Part shown: positions 35,436 to 43,258 of the stretch, piece by piece
Layout of the letters: each line of letters begins with the position of its first letter
Position numbering within the stretch: position 1 is the stretch's first letter
From: Pelethousia sp034933245
Lineage (GTDB): Bacteria; Bacillota; Clostridia; Christensenellales; CAG-138
DNA length: 64,000 nt
Direction: 5' to 3'
Assembly (NCBI GenBank): GCA_034933245.1
Contig: JAYFNX010000011.1
Span: 1-64,000, forward strand
Translations under genes and position numbers: made by a program
Notes under the pieces: generated by a model
What the model saw: only the letters and a program-made list of their open reading frames with translations
What the model was told of the DNA's origin: nothing
Database searches by the model: none

Positions 35436-36445
35436 AAAAACGCGGACGCGGAATAGGATGCAATCTTTATGGTGTGGGCTATGGCTTCAGCCGGCCGGAC
35501 CATTCCGCCGCTACGGTGGAGGTCGCGGACGACGGCACTGCCACCGTACTTTCCGGGGCATGCGATATTGGGCAGGGTTCGGATACGGCGCTTTGCCAGA
35601 TCGCTGCGGAGGAACTGGGTATTCCCTATACGAATGTGCGCATTGTTAGCGCGGACACGGCCTTTACGCCGGATGCGCTTGCCAGCACCGCAAGCCGCGA
35701 AACCTTTGTTTCGGGCCGCGCCGTGCAGCTTGCCGCCAAGGATGCCAAAACGTATCTTCTCAAATATGCAGCGGAGCTTCTCAACTGTTCCCAGGAGGAG
35801 CTGGATGTAAGAGCCAACGCAGTGGTTTCGTCCAGGAATCCGGAAATTACCATGCCGTTCCCCGAGCTTTGCGCGCTGGCGCATAATAACGGGAGACGGT
35901 TCATTGGGTTTGCTTGGTATGATAACACCACGAAGGATGTGGACCATGATACCAACCAGGGGGATGCCTATGCCACTTACATTTATGCGACCCAGGTGGC
36001 GGATGTGGAAGTGGATACCGAGACAGGCGATGTAACGGTTTTAAGGGTAGGCGCAGCCCACGATGTTGGCCGCGCAATCAACCCCATGATGGTGGAGCAA
36101 CAGGTGGAGGGAGCCGTTCTACAGGGCATGGGGTATGGAATTATGGAGGAAGTTATCCTGGATAAAGGGCACACGCTGACGCCCAACTTCTCCAAATTCC
36201 TCATACCAACCGCAAAGGATGCGCCGAGGATAAAAACCTACATTGTGGAGTCCGATGTGGGACGCGGGCCTTTTGGGGCAAAGGGCGTAGGGGAAGGGGC
36301 CATCATACCGACCGCCGCGGCGGTGGTAAATGCCGTAAACAATGCCATAGGCGTGCGCATTCGGGAGTTGCCGATCACACCGGAAAAGATATTGGCTGCC
36401 CTTGAAGAAAAAGAAAAAGCGACGCAGCAAGAAGGTAAAAAGTAA
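35432..36445 (+). CDS. Molybdenum hydroxylase Mo-binding subunit, C-terminal half (NdhM-like)
   Basis: 337 residues, the second Mo domain: DIGQGSDT (45-52), ASRETFVSGRAV (87-98), and the catalytic glutamate Glu288 in GAKGVGEGA. It has its own GAGGAGGGAG ribosome site within the end of the first half gene and overlaps it by 4 bases in the -1 frame, so separate translation by reinitiation is expected rather than one interrupted protein. The C-terminal 20 residues are Lys/Glu-rich. A strong terminator follows, making this the last gene of the operon. Confidence 0.85.
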   Translation: MKKRGRGIGCNLYGVGYGFSRPDHSAATVEVADDGTATVLSGACDIGQGSDTALCQIAAEELGIPYTNVRIVSADTAFTPDALASTASRETFVSGRAVQLAAKDAKTYLLKYAAELLNCSQEELDVRANAVVSSRNPEITMPFPELCALAHNNGRRFIGFAWYDNTTKDVDHDTNQGDAYATYIYATQVADVEVDTETGDVTVLRVGAAHDVGRAINPMMVEQQVEGAVLQGMGYGIMEEVILDKGHTLTPNFSKFLIPTAKDAPRIKTYIVESDVGRGPFGAKGVGEGAIIPTAAAVVNAVNNAIGVRIRELPITPEKILAALEEKEKATQQEGKK

Positions 36446-36470
36446 CATAGAATTCCCATGATTTCAGGCA

Positions 36471-36506
36471 AAACGCCCACGGCACATACTTGTGCCGTGG
36501 GCGTTT
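36471..36506 (+). terminator. Strong stem-loop terminator after the hydroxylase operon
   Basis: Perfect 16-bp stem AAACGCCCACGGCACA / TGTGCCGTGGGCGTTT with loop TACT. Confidence 0.85.
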
Positions 36507-36691
36507 GATTAGGTGGTGGCACCGTGTGAAACCCAAATGCGCATGAAAACAAAAATAATGAAACACAAATATGGCGTGCGTGATAGATTTGCAACCACCG
36601 GCGTTGTCCGCATGCAAAATCGGGCTGTATGGGTGTAAAAAAAAAAGATTTGTGCAGACTAAAGACCAGAAATCAACGCTGGAGAGATTGT

Positions 36692-36844
36692 ATGTGTAAG
36701 CATGGGCGGTATGTCTTTATGTTGCTGATGGCAGGTACGTTGCTAATATTGTCCCTTTTGCTCTATTTAGGCTGGGCAAAACAGGAGGACAAGCCATCCA
36801 ATGGAACGAAATTTGTCGAGACGGAGGAAGAAGGGAATGTGTAA
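36692..36844 (+). CDS. Small single-pass membrane protein upstream of spoVA genes
   Basis: 50 residues from the ATG at 36692, which has GGAGAG five bases upstream. One hydrophobic helix (about 8-28, YVFMLLMAGTLLILSLLLYL) and an acidic, hydrophilic tail. Not a recognised family. It precedes the spoVA genes on the same strand, so a sporulation-related role is possible but unproven. Confidence 0.45.
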   Translation: MCKHGRYVFMLLMAGTLLILSLLLYLGWAKQEDKPSNGTKFVETEEEGNV

Positions 36845-37001
36845 AATCTATTGTGATATTCCGCCCGCTGGGCCAAACGCTCCTTTGCATACGGAACGGG
36901 AGGTGCGCTATAAATCCTATTCGCCCAAGCCACATCTGAAAAAAGAGAACGATTCGGAAGAGATGCGGATGCAGGGGCAAACTTCCGTAACGCCGTCATA
37001 A
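36837..37001 (+). CDS. Possible small hypothetical protein upstream of spoVAC
   Basis: 54 residues, beginning MCKIYCDIPPAGPNAP; overlaps the preceding small gene by 8 bases (ATGTGTAA) and has GGAGGAAGAAGGGA before its ATG. Hydrophilic, no recognised domain. The ribosome site is the main support; it could be a chance reading frame. Confidence 0.3.
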   Translation: MCKIYCDIPPAGPNAPLHTEREVRYKSYSPKPHLKKENDSEEMRMQGQTSVTPS

Positions 37002-37082
37002 TTCCGAAATTTCGGCGCAGACTATGCCCGAGTAACAAGGATGGAAAATTCATAAAATTCAACCACGATGCAAAGGAGTGAA

Positions 37083-37541
37083 ATGCATATGCCCAAGCCC
37101 CAGACGGCGCAGCAAAAGCAATATCAACAGCGGGTAAACGAGAAGATGCCTCGAAGCAATACCTTTTCCCAATGCGTTCGCGCTTTCATATCCGGCGGGA
37201 TCATCTGCTGCATCGGCCAGGCGGTGCGGAATTACGGCCTGGGGCCCCTGGGACTTTCCGAGGACAACGCGGCTGCTTTTACGGCCATGGTTATGGTATT
37301 CTTAGGCGCTACGCTCACAGGCATTGGAATTTACGATAAAATAGGCGCATGGTCCGGTGCGGGCAGCATCGTACCCATCACAGGCTTTGCAAACTCCATC
37401 GTCTCCCCGGCAATGGAGTTTAAAAGGGAAGGGTTTGTTATGGGCGTGGGGGCAAAGCTTTTTTCCATTGCCGGCCCTGTTCTGGTGTATGGTATTAGCG
37501 CCTCCGTTCTCGTTGGGCTGATCACCTGCCTAATCAAATAG
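37083..37541 (+). CDS. spoVAC: Stage V sporulation protein AC
   Basis: 152 residues; membrane component of the SpoVA channel that moves dipicolinic acid into the forespore and releases it in germination. SFSQCVRAF-like start (NTFSQCVRAFISGGIICCIGQ), FLGATLTGIGIYDKIG and GFANSIVSPAMEFKREG are family hallmarks. Several membrane helices. ATG 37083 lies 4 bases, and ATG 37089 ten bases, after GGAG; either may be used. Heads spoVAC-spoVAD-spoVAE. Confidence 0.95.
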   Translation: MHMPKPQTAQQKQYQQRVNEKMPRSNTFSQCVRAFISGGIICCIGQAVRNYGLGPLGLSEDNAAAFTAMVMVFLGATLTGIGIYDKIGAWSGAGSIVPITGFANSIVSPAMEFKREGFVMGVGAKLFSIAGPVLVYGISASVLVGLITCLIK

Positions 37542-37558
37542 GAAAGGGGAGTAGAACA

Positions 37559-38590
37559 ATGAAAAGCAAAGGCGCCGGGCGGCAAACGGTCGTGTTTGTT
37601 GCGCCGCCGAGAATCATTTCCTCTGCGGCAATCGTAGGGGATTTGGAGGGAAAAGGCCCCGTTGGCAGCTATTTTGATGAAGTGCTTACGGATGATACAT
37701 GGGGAGAGGATAGCTGGGAAAAGGCGGAGCGTAAAATGTTTGAGCAGACGGTTCGCCGGGCGTTGGAAAAAGTTTCCTTACAAGCAGGGGATTTGGACTG
37801 CCTGCTGGGCGGGGACCTTTTGAACCAGATTATCTCAGCCAATTTTGCCGCCCGGGAACTGCGCACGCCTTTCCTGGGCCTTTATGGAGCCTGCTCCACC
37901 ATGGCGGAGGGCCTGCTTTTGGGCAGCATGCTCATCGACGGCGGGTATGCGGGCAAGATCGCTTGTGCGGCAACGAGCCACTTTTCCACGGCCGAGCGTC
38001 AATACCGCCTCCCTTTGGAAATGGGGGGACAAACGGCACCAACGGCCCAGCGTACAGTAACGGGGGCGGGTTCCAGCATTTTGACGGACAGCGGCTATAC
38101 GGGCAAGATGTTATACCGCAATGTGTTTGTGACCGCCGGCACCATTGGCCGCGTTGTGGATCTTGGCATTACGGATGCAAGCAACATGGGCGCGGCCATG
38201 GCCCCTGCGGCAGCAGATACGCTCTCCACACATTTAAGCGATACGGGCCGCAGCATTCGGGATTACGACCTGGTTGTTACCGGGGATTTAGGAAGCTTTG
38301 GCAGCGAGATGTTCCTGGAGCTTTGCCGTGATAACGGCATTGATGCGGAGCGGCGGCATTTGGACTGTGGCAATTTGATCTTTTCCGGTAGCCAGAAGGT
38401 GGATTGCGGAGGGAGCGGCTGTGGTTGCTCGGCGAGCGTGCTAAATGCCTATCTTCTCCAGCGCATAGAACAAGGGGACTTACGCCGCATCTTGTTCATG
38501 GCTACCGGCGCCCTTATGAGCACCACCAGCGGCATGCAAAGCGAAAGCATTCCGGGCATTGCCCATGGCGTGGTATTAGAGCGCAAATAA
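37559..38590 (+). CDS. spoVAD: Stage V sporulation protein AD
   Basis: 343 residues, thiolase-like fold, soluble/peripheral SpoVA protein that binds dipicolinic acid. Conserved LLGGDLLNQ, FLGLYGACSTMAEGL and GGSGCGCSASVL segments. Sits 17 bases after spoVAC and 15 before spoVAE. Length is typical. Confidence 0.95.
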   Translation: MKSKGAGRQTVVFVAPPRIISSAAIVGDLEGKGPVGSYFDEVLTDDTWGEDSWEKAERKMFEQTVRRALEKVSLQAGDLDCLLGGDLLNQIISANFAARELRTPFLGLYGACSTMAEGLLLGSMLIDGGYAGKIACAATSHFSTAERQYRLPLEMGGQTAPTAQRTVTGAGSSILTDSGYTGKMLYRNVFVTAGTIGRVVDLGITDASNMGAAMAPAAADTLSTHLSDTGRSIRDYDLVVTGDLGSFGSEMFLELCRDNGIDAERRHLDCGNLIFSGSQKVDCGGSGCGCSASVLNAYLLQRIEQGDLRRILFMATGALMSTTSGMQSESIPGIAHGVVLERK

Positions 38591-38605
38591 AAGGAGAGAA
38601 ACGAT

Positions 38606-38962
38606 ATGGATTATGTTTGGGCGTTCCTCATAGGCGGCGGCATTTGCGTAATCGGCCAGCTGTTTATTAGCCTTACCCGCCTTACACCGGCCCGCATCCT
38701 GGTCATTTTTGTAACGGCCGGCGTTTTTCTTACGGCCTTTGGCTTATATGAACCCTTGGTGGAGCTGGGCGGCGCAGGGGCCACCGTGCCGTTAATGGGG
38801 TTTGGCTATGCCCTGGGAATGGGAGCCATAGAAGGGGCCATGGAAAACGGCGTTATCGGCGCATTCACCGGCGGCATTACGGCCACTGCAGGCGGCGTGG
38901 CGGCGGCCATCGTATTTGGCTACCTGAATGCTTTAATTTTTACGCCGAAAACAAAAAAATAA
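38606..38962 (+). CDS. spoVAE: Stage V sporulation protein AE
   Basis: 118 residues, hydrophobic with 3-4 membrane helices; SpoVAEb type. Motifs GGGICVIGQLFI and GAGATVPLMGFGYALGMGA mirror those of SpoVAC. AAAAGGAGAG ribosome site. Last gene of the operon. spoVAA, AB and AF are absent, which is usual for Clostridia. Confidence 0.94.
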   Translation: MDYVWAFLIGGGICVIGQLFISLTRLTPARILVIFVTAGVFLTAFGLYEPLVELGGAGATVPLMGFGYALGMGAIEGAMENGVIGAFTGGITATAGGVAAAIVFGYLNALIFTPKTKK

Positions 38963-38996
38963 AGCGGCATCCATTTCCCGGATAGGCCGATGTAAA

Positions 38997-39039
38997 AAAC
39001 AGCAAGCACAACGGCAACAATCCGTTGCGCTTGCTGTTT
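38997..39039 (+). terminator. Stem-loop terminator after spoVAE
   Basis: 18-base arms AAACAGCAAGCACAACGG / CCGTTGCGCTTGCTGTTT with one mismatch and a 7-base loop; only a short T tail. Confidence 0.7.
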
Positions 39040-39066
39040 AGGAAGACGAAGGAACCTTAATGAAAA

Positions 39067-39243
39067 TTAGTCAATTAAGTATGTATTGACTTTTGATGTC
39101 AAAGTATCTAATTTTTCTGAAATATAATTTGCGCTATTAATAAAATCCGAGTACATTTGCTTGTCTTGTTTTATAGTATAAAACTGCGTACAAACAATAA
39201 CAGCCAGCAAAATATAAATTAGAGCAAGATGCCGATTGTTCAT
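39067..39243 (-). CDS. Small AT-rich membrane protein, unrecognised
   Basis: 58 residues. An N-terminal hydrophobic helix (about 5-23, HLALIYILLAVIVCTQFYT) is followed by a hydrophilic, probably helical tail (KQDKQMYSDFINSANYISEKL). Uncleaved anchor topology is likely. A GAAAGG site lies about 11 bases before the ATG. Codon use is strikingly AT-rich (TTA, ATA, AAA, AAT) compared with its GC-rich neighbours, suggesting different origin. Convergent with spoVAE. Confidence 0.5.
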   Translation of the reverse strand: MNNRHLALIYILLAVIVCTQFYTIKQDKQMYSDFINSANYISEKLDTLTSKVNTYLID

Positions 39244-39372
39244 GATTACGAGTACCTTTCAAATTGTTGAATTGTGCAAACCATAGAATATATCGGAATT
39301 ATTTACCACTTTTAGTTTACCATATTGAATAAGAAATATAAATGGCGTGATCGCTTTTCGCCAAACAGAAAA

Positions 39373-39386
39373 AAGCCGTAAGGCTT
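39373..39386 (-). terminator. Probable terminator of the first VanW gene
   Basis: Minus-strand AAGCC TTAC GGCTT followed by TTTTCTG; an outer alternative pairing GCCGT/ACGGC uses nearby bases. Confidence 0.6.
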
Positions 39387-39442
39387 AAAAACCCCACGGC
39401 AAATCTTAAAACTCGAAACCCTCCCCGGTTACAGGGCGGCTG

Positions 39443-41089
39443 TTATTGCACTTGTGCATCGGACACGGGCGGGTTGAGCAAAGCGGGATTAGCCAAAGCG
39501 GTGCTGCCGTCCGCATTTTGAATGATCTCATAGGCCGGGTCCAGCGCCGTTCCGGGCAGGAAACCGGGCCATACATAATAGGTTAAAGCATGGGCGTTGT
39601 ACTTGCTGGTAGCAATTTCCTTGGTTTCAACCACGGTGCCGTCCTTTTTATAGGTGGCATACGTCTTATAGATATAACCGTCCTTGGCGGATTTATATTT
39701 CATCCAGTAAGGTTGGGTTATCCAAGATTGCACTTCGTATACGGTCTCCGGAGCGGGGAGGGTTTCCGCGAGCTCCGAGGAAAGCTCGATGGTATCAAAG
39801 GTATCCGGGAAGGGCTCGCCGTAGATTTCGCACACCACGGTATAGTCGGCAGTATCCACCCAAGTAAAGACATAGACCGGGCTTTGGGTATTGTTCTTCC
39901 ACTTAAAATCAATGGTTCCCGTGTTGATGGTGGCGTCCAGCCCACCGTCTATATAACCGCTGCGGCTGGAGTGGTTGCGCCGGTAGGTAATTTCCATATC
40001 TCCCTTGAGGACGGCGTTATAGACCGTGGTGGAGATCTGGCAGACGCCGCCGCCGGGCTGGTCCTCCGTGCCGGAGCCGCCGCCAATCACCGCAGGGGCC
40101 ATTTTCCAACCATATTTTTCATACCGGTCGCCCAGAATGGTATTGGCGGAGAATTCTTCCCCAGGTTGAAGCACCGTGCCGTAAACTAAGCCAGTTGCTT
40201 TTTTTAGATTGAAGACGCGGTTTGCGTTGCTGCGGGTACTTTTATAAGAGGTAAAGGCGCTGCCCCGTAAAACCAGGGTTTCTTTCAGGGTGTCCACCGT
40301 TACATCGGCGGGAATGTTTGCCATAACCACATCCAAATCGCCGAAATCCTTGCTGGCGGTGCGTTGGTTGACCACCTCCAGCAGGGCGGGAATGTCGATG
40401 CCGTATCCATCCACCGAGGGAACGAAATCGAAGAACAGATCCCGCTTATCGGTGATGCTTCCATCCTCCGGCAAAGAAATATTCAAGGCGGCCTGGGCCT
40501 TGGTATCTTCTTTTATAGGAAGGGACTTGACGCTGACGCTGGCCGGCACCGCCGCAGTGGTGAGAGAATCCGCAAAGGTGTGGATATACGCTTCCACGCG
40601 GGTGGGCTCCACCGTATAGTCCAACTCATAAGCGCGGCCTTTGGTTTTAATGTCATCCAGTTCCGCCTTTAAGGAATTGAGGTCGCCGCTGCGAGCCAGG
40701 GACAGGGCCTGCTCAATAACCTCTTCGGTATTGAAAGAGATATCGAAGTAACTACTGTCCGCCAAATAGCTCTTGCCATCGCACTGAAAATTGAAGAAAA
40801 CGCCGTCTTGAATCTCCTGCTCCACAGCGGCTAAGGCTGTGCGCGCATCGGCCGGGGACATGCCCGAAACATCCATGCCGCCGATGGTAACGCCCTCGTG
40901 AAAGACACCGGATTCAATGATATTCTGGCGAAGCTTCTCTTTGTATTCCCCACTTAAATACAGGAAAGCGAACACGCCGCCCACTAGCACAAGAATGCTG
41001 AGCAATACGATGATCACCGTCTTAAAAGGCGAGCCGCTTTGGGGATTCTTCTTCTTTCTCTTCTTTGCCGTACGTACTTCCGTTTCCAT
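39443..41089 (-). CDS. VanW-family membrane-anchored cell-wall protein
   Basis: 548 residues. Basic cytoplasmic N-terminus (KKRKKK), one transmembrane helix (about 23-46), then extracytoplasmic PG_binding_4-type domains (GVTIGGMDVSGMSPADA near 66-82) and the VanW domain with GGGVCQISTT (Cys350). A G5-like region and a Pro-rich tail follow. VanW proteins occur in some vancomycin-resistance clusters and widely in spore formers; the biochemical role is unknown. The ATG at 41089 follows AGAAGG; a TTG farther upstream has no site. Confidence 0.85.
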   Translation of the reverse strand: METEVRTAKKRKKKNPQSGSPFKTVIIVLLSILVLVGGVFAFLYLSGEYKEKLRQNIIESGVFHEGVTIGGMDVSGMSPADARTALAAVEQEIQDGVFFNFQCDGKSYLADSSYFDISFNTEEVIEQALSLARSGDLNSLKAELDDIKTKGRAYELDYTVEPTRVEAYIHTFADSLTTAAVPASVSVKSLPIKEDTKAQAALNISLPEDGSITDKRDLFFDFVPSVDGYGIDIPALLEVVNQRTASKDFGDLDVVMANIPADVTVDTLKETLVLRGSAFTSYKSTRSNANRVFNLKKATGLVYGTVLQPGEEFSANTILGDRYEKYGWKMAPAVIGGGSGTEDQPGGGVCQISTTVYNAVLKGDMEITYRRNHSSRSGYIDGGLDATINTGTIDFKWKNNTQSPVYVFTWVDTADYTVVCEIYGEPFPDTFDTIELSSELAETLPAPETVYEVQSWITQPYWMKYKSAKDGYIYKTYATYKKDGTVVETKEIATSKYNAHALTYYVWPGFLPGTALDPAYEIIQNADGSTALANPALLNPPVSDAQVQ

Positions 41090-41288
41090 TCTCCCATCCT
41101 TCTCTGAAAAATCCAAGGGCTTTCAGATTTTATCAAGGAGCTATGCAGGTACCCGTTTTGCATATAAAATCAAAACCGGGAAAAATTAATAACACAGCTC
41201 TACACTCCCTGATTATACGTGATACGCTTGTGCACTGTAAAGGATAAGATTATGAAGATTTCTGAAACATTCTACCAGCTTATGCCCG

Positions 41289-41317
41289 TTTACGAAAGAG
41301 CCAGCATGTGGTACAAT
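41289..41317 (+). promoter_or_regulatory. Sigma-A promoter of the panT-like gene
   Basis: TTTACG (41289-41294), 17-base spacer, TACAAT (41312-41317). Confidence 0.65.
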
Positions 41318-41346
41318 TGATCAGATATAGTACAAGGAGGCCTCAA

Positions 41347-41964
41347 ATGGAAAGAAAAACCGACACTCGGAGCCTGGTGCTCTATGCGCTTTTTATTGCC
41401 CTCATTTTCCTGCTGGGGCTAACCCCGGTGGGCTACATTATGCTTCCCATTGCAGCCATTACCACCGTCCATATTCCGGTAATCATAGGCGGGTATGTTT
41501 TTGGCCCCAAGGGGGGGGCGCTGCTGGGCTTTTTCTTCGGGCTTACCAGCCTTATCCGTTGCTTCACAACCCCGGATGCCACGGCGGCCATCGTGCTGGG
41601 CACGGGCACAGGGTTTAGCTTCTATAACCTGCTGCTCATTCTGGCCATCATCTTCCTCCCGAGGATTCTTACCGGCTTGTTCAGCGCTATGATTTATAAG
41701 GGCCTTGAGAAGACCGGCAAGGATGTGCTGGCAATGAGCGTTTCCGCTTTTGCAGGCAGCCTTACCAACACGGTCTTTTTCCTGGGCGGGCTGTATGTGC
41801 TGGCTTTTGATCAGACCGCCGCCGCTTTTGGGGTGCCGGGCGAGGCTTTGCTGAAAGCGATTCTGGGGGTGGTGGCCCTCAATGGTGTGTTAGAGGCTGT
41901 TGCGGCGGTCATCCTATGCTGCGCGGTGGGAAAGGCGCTCAAATTTATGCTGGCGCGCCGATGA
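41347..41964 (+). CDS. ECF transporter substrate-specificity component, probably for pantothenate
   Basis: 205 residues, about six membrane helices of the ECF S-component fold, with the N-terminal TRSLVLYALFIALIFLLGL helix typical for contact with EcfT. The ECF ATPases and EcfT are not nearby, so it would use a shared energising module. The neighbour coaX makes pantothenate (PanT) the likeliest vitamin, an inference from context. ATG 41347 has AAGGAGG upstream. Confidence 0.78.
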   Translation: MERKTDTRSLVLYALFIALIFLLGLTPVGYIMLPIAAITTVHIPVIIGGYVFGPKGGALLGFFFGLTSLIRCFTTPDATAAIVLGTGTGFSFYNLLLILAIIFLPRILTGLFSAMIYKGLEKTGKDVLAMSVSAFAGSLTNTVFFLGGLYVLAFDQTAAAFGVPGEALLKAILGVVALNGVLEAVAAVILCCAVGKALKFMLARR

Positions 41965-41988
41965 GAGCCCGGCGGAACGAACAAACTC

Positions 41989-42016
41989 TTGTGCAATTGT
42001 ATATTTAATATATTAT
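41989..42016 (+). promoter_or_regulatory. Probable promoter of coaX
   Basis: TTGTGC (41989-41994), 16-base spacer, TATTAT (42011-42016) in the 77-base gap after the panT-like gene. Confidence 0.5.
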
Positions 42017-42041
42017 AGGTAGAAAAGGGGAATACTGCCAC

Positions 42042-42809
42042 ATGCTTTTGGTCATGGATGTAGGCAATACCAACATAAAGACGGGCCTTTTTCAGGACGG
42101 AAAGCTATACTCCTCCTGGCGACTTACCACGAATACCAAGCGCACAGCCGACGAATACGGCGTGCGCATGGAATGCTTTTTTCGGCACATGGGGATCCCG
42201 ACGGCCAGTGTAGACGGCCTGATTATGAGCAGCGTGGTGCCGGCTGTTAACTATACCCTGGAGCATATGTGCGAGCTTTATTTCCATGGCCAGCGGCCTT
42301 TGGTAGTAAACAGCAATATGAAGCTGAACCTTCGCATCCTGTATGATTATCCGGATAAGCTGGGAGCGGATCGTATTTGCAACGCTGTGGCGGCTTACCA
42401 TACCTATGGCGGGCCGTTGGTTGTGGTGGATTTCGGCACGGCGACCAGTTTCTCCGTGGTGAACCAAGATGGGGATTTTGTAGGCGGCCTTATTTGCCCC
42501 GGCCTCATGGTATCCGCCGATGCTTTGGTGGAGAATACGGCCCAACTCCGCAAGGTGGAATTTATTAAGCCCGCTCGGGTGATTGCCACCAATACGGAGG
42601 ACAGCATCCGCTCGGGTCTTATCCGGGGGTATGTGGGCCAGGTGGATTATATTATCCGGCAAATCGAGGGGGAACTGGGCTATGAAATTCGTACCATTGC
42701 CACGGGTGGTATGAGCAATATGATCGCCAGCGACACGGACCGTATCGATACCATCAACCCTATCCTTACCTTAGAGGGCTTGGCGCGCATCTATGAAATG
42801 AACAGTTAA
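42042..42809 (+). CDS. coaX: Type III pantothenate kinase
   Basis: Phosphorylates pantothenate, the first step of coenzyme A synthesis. 255 residues. ASKHA-fold phosphate loop MDVGNTNIKTG at the N-terminus, substrate segment KLGADRICNAVAAY, catalytic Asp region VVVDFGTATSF, and GGLICPGL. Type III enzymes are not inhibited by CoA. AAAAGGGG ribosome site. Confidence 0.95.
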   Translation: MLLVMDVGNTNIKTGLFQDGKLYSSWRLTTNTKRTADEYGVRMECFFRHMGIPTASVDGLIMSSVVPAVNYTLEHMCELYFHGQRPLVVNSNMKLNLRILYDYPDKLGADRICNAVAAYHTYGGPLVVVDFGTATSFSVVNQDGDFVGGLICPGLMVSADALVENTAQLRKVEFIKPARVIATNTEDSIRSGLIRGYVGQVDYIIRQIEGELGYEIRTIATGGMSNMIASDTDRIDTINPILTLEGLARIYEMNS

Positions 42810-42859
42810 AAGCTGCACGAAAAGCCACCTTTGGGGCGGCATTGCTAAGAACCGGAAAA

Positions 42860-43060
42860 TTAGGGCGCAGATGGCGGAGACGCGCTTGCATCCGCCTCCA
42901 GCATGTCAATGGCGACGCGAACCGCTTCTACAACAAAGGCAGTAAAGGTACAATCTTTCCCTTGAATGTGGCGTTCGACCGCCTCGATCACATCATTGGG
43001 AAAACGGATGCTTTTGCTGGTGGTTTGGGGCACGGTAGGAATCTTAAATTTTGTGGACAT
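42860..43060 (-). CDS. Ribbon-helix-helix DNA-binding protein
   Basis: 66 residues. A beta-strand (TSKSIRFP) followed by two helices (NDVIEAVERHIQG, TFTAFVVEAVRVAIDML) is the MetJ/Arc/CopG fold, followed by a short Ala/Ser/Pro tail. ATG at 43060 with GAGGTG upstream. No toxin gene is adjacent, so it is probably a solitary repressor rather than an antitoxin. Two palindromic repeats directly upstream suggest autoregulation. Confidence 0.72.
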   Translation of the reverse strand: MSTKFKIPTVPQTTSKSIRFPNDVIEAVERHIQGKDCTFTAFVVEAVRVAIDMLEADASASPPSAP

Positions 43061-43070
43061 TTCACACCTC

Positions 43071-43138
43071 GCAATACAAATGTATGACGAAATCCTACTG
43101 GATAATATATAAAATGTATGCAATACAAATGTATTGCA
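43071..43138 (-). promoter_or_regulatory. Twin operator-like repeats upstream of the ribbon-helix-helix gene
   Basis: A perfect palindrome TGCAATACAAATGTATTGCA (43119-43138) and a second copy of GCAATACAAATGTAT (43071-43085) 49 bases away. The first overlaps a minus-strand promoter (TTTGTA, 16 bases, TATTAT); the second sits at the ribosome site. Confidence 0.6.
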
Positions 43139-43258
43139 ACATTCTTACTCTATACATTATACAATCACATTATGCAATCACACTATATTTGCCTATGAGA
43201 TAATAAAACCGGATTCATGTGTTATGGGGTTATAGCCCCTATGGCAGAAAGGCGGAAT

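Noticed and set aside
34140..36445. Frameshift pseudogene of the Mo subunit
   Set aside because: The ATGA overlap with a strong ribosome site, complete motifs in both halves and the nicotinate dehydrogenase precedent favour two functional genes.
42860..43060. Toxin-antitoxin pair with the ribbon-helix-helix protein as antitoxin
   Set aside because: No small toxin-like gene lies on either side; neighbours are coaX and a peptidase.
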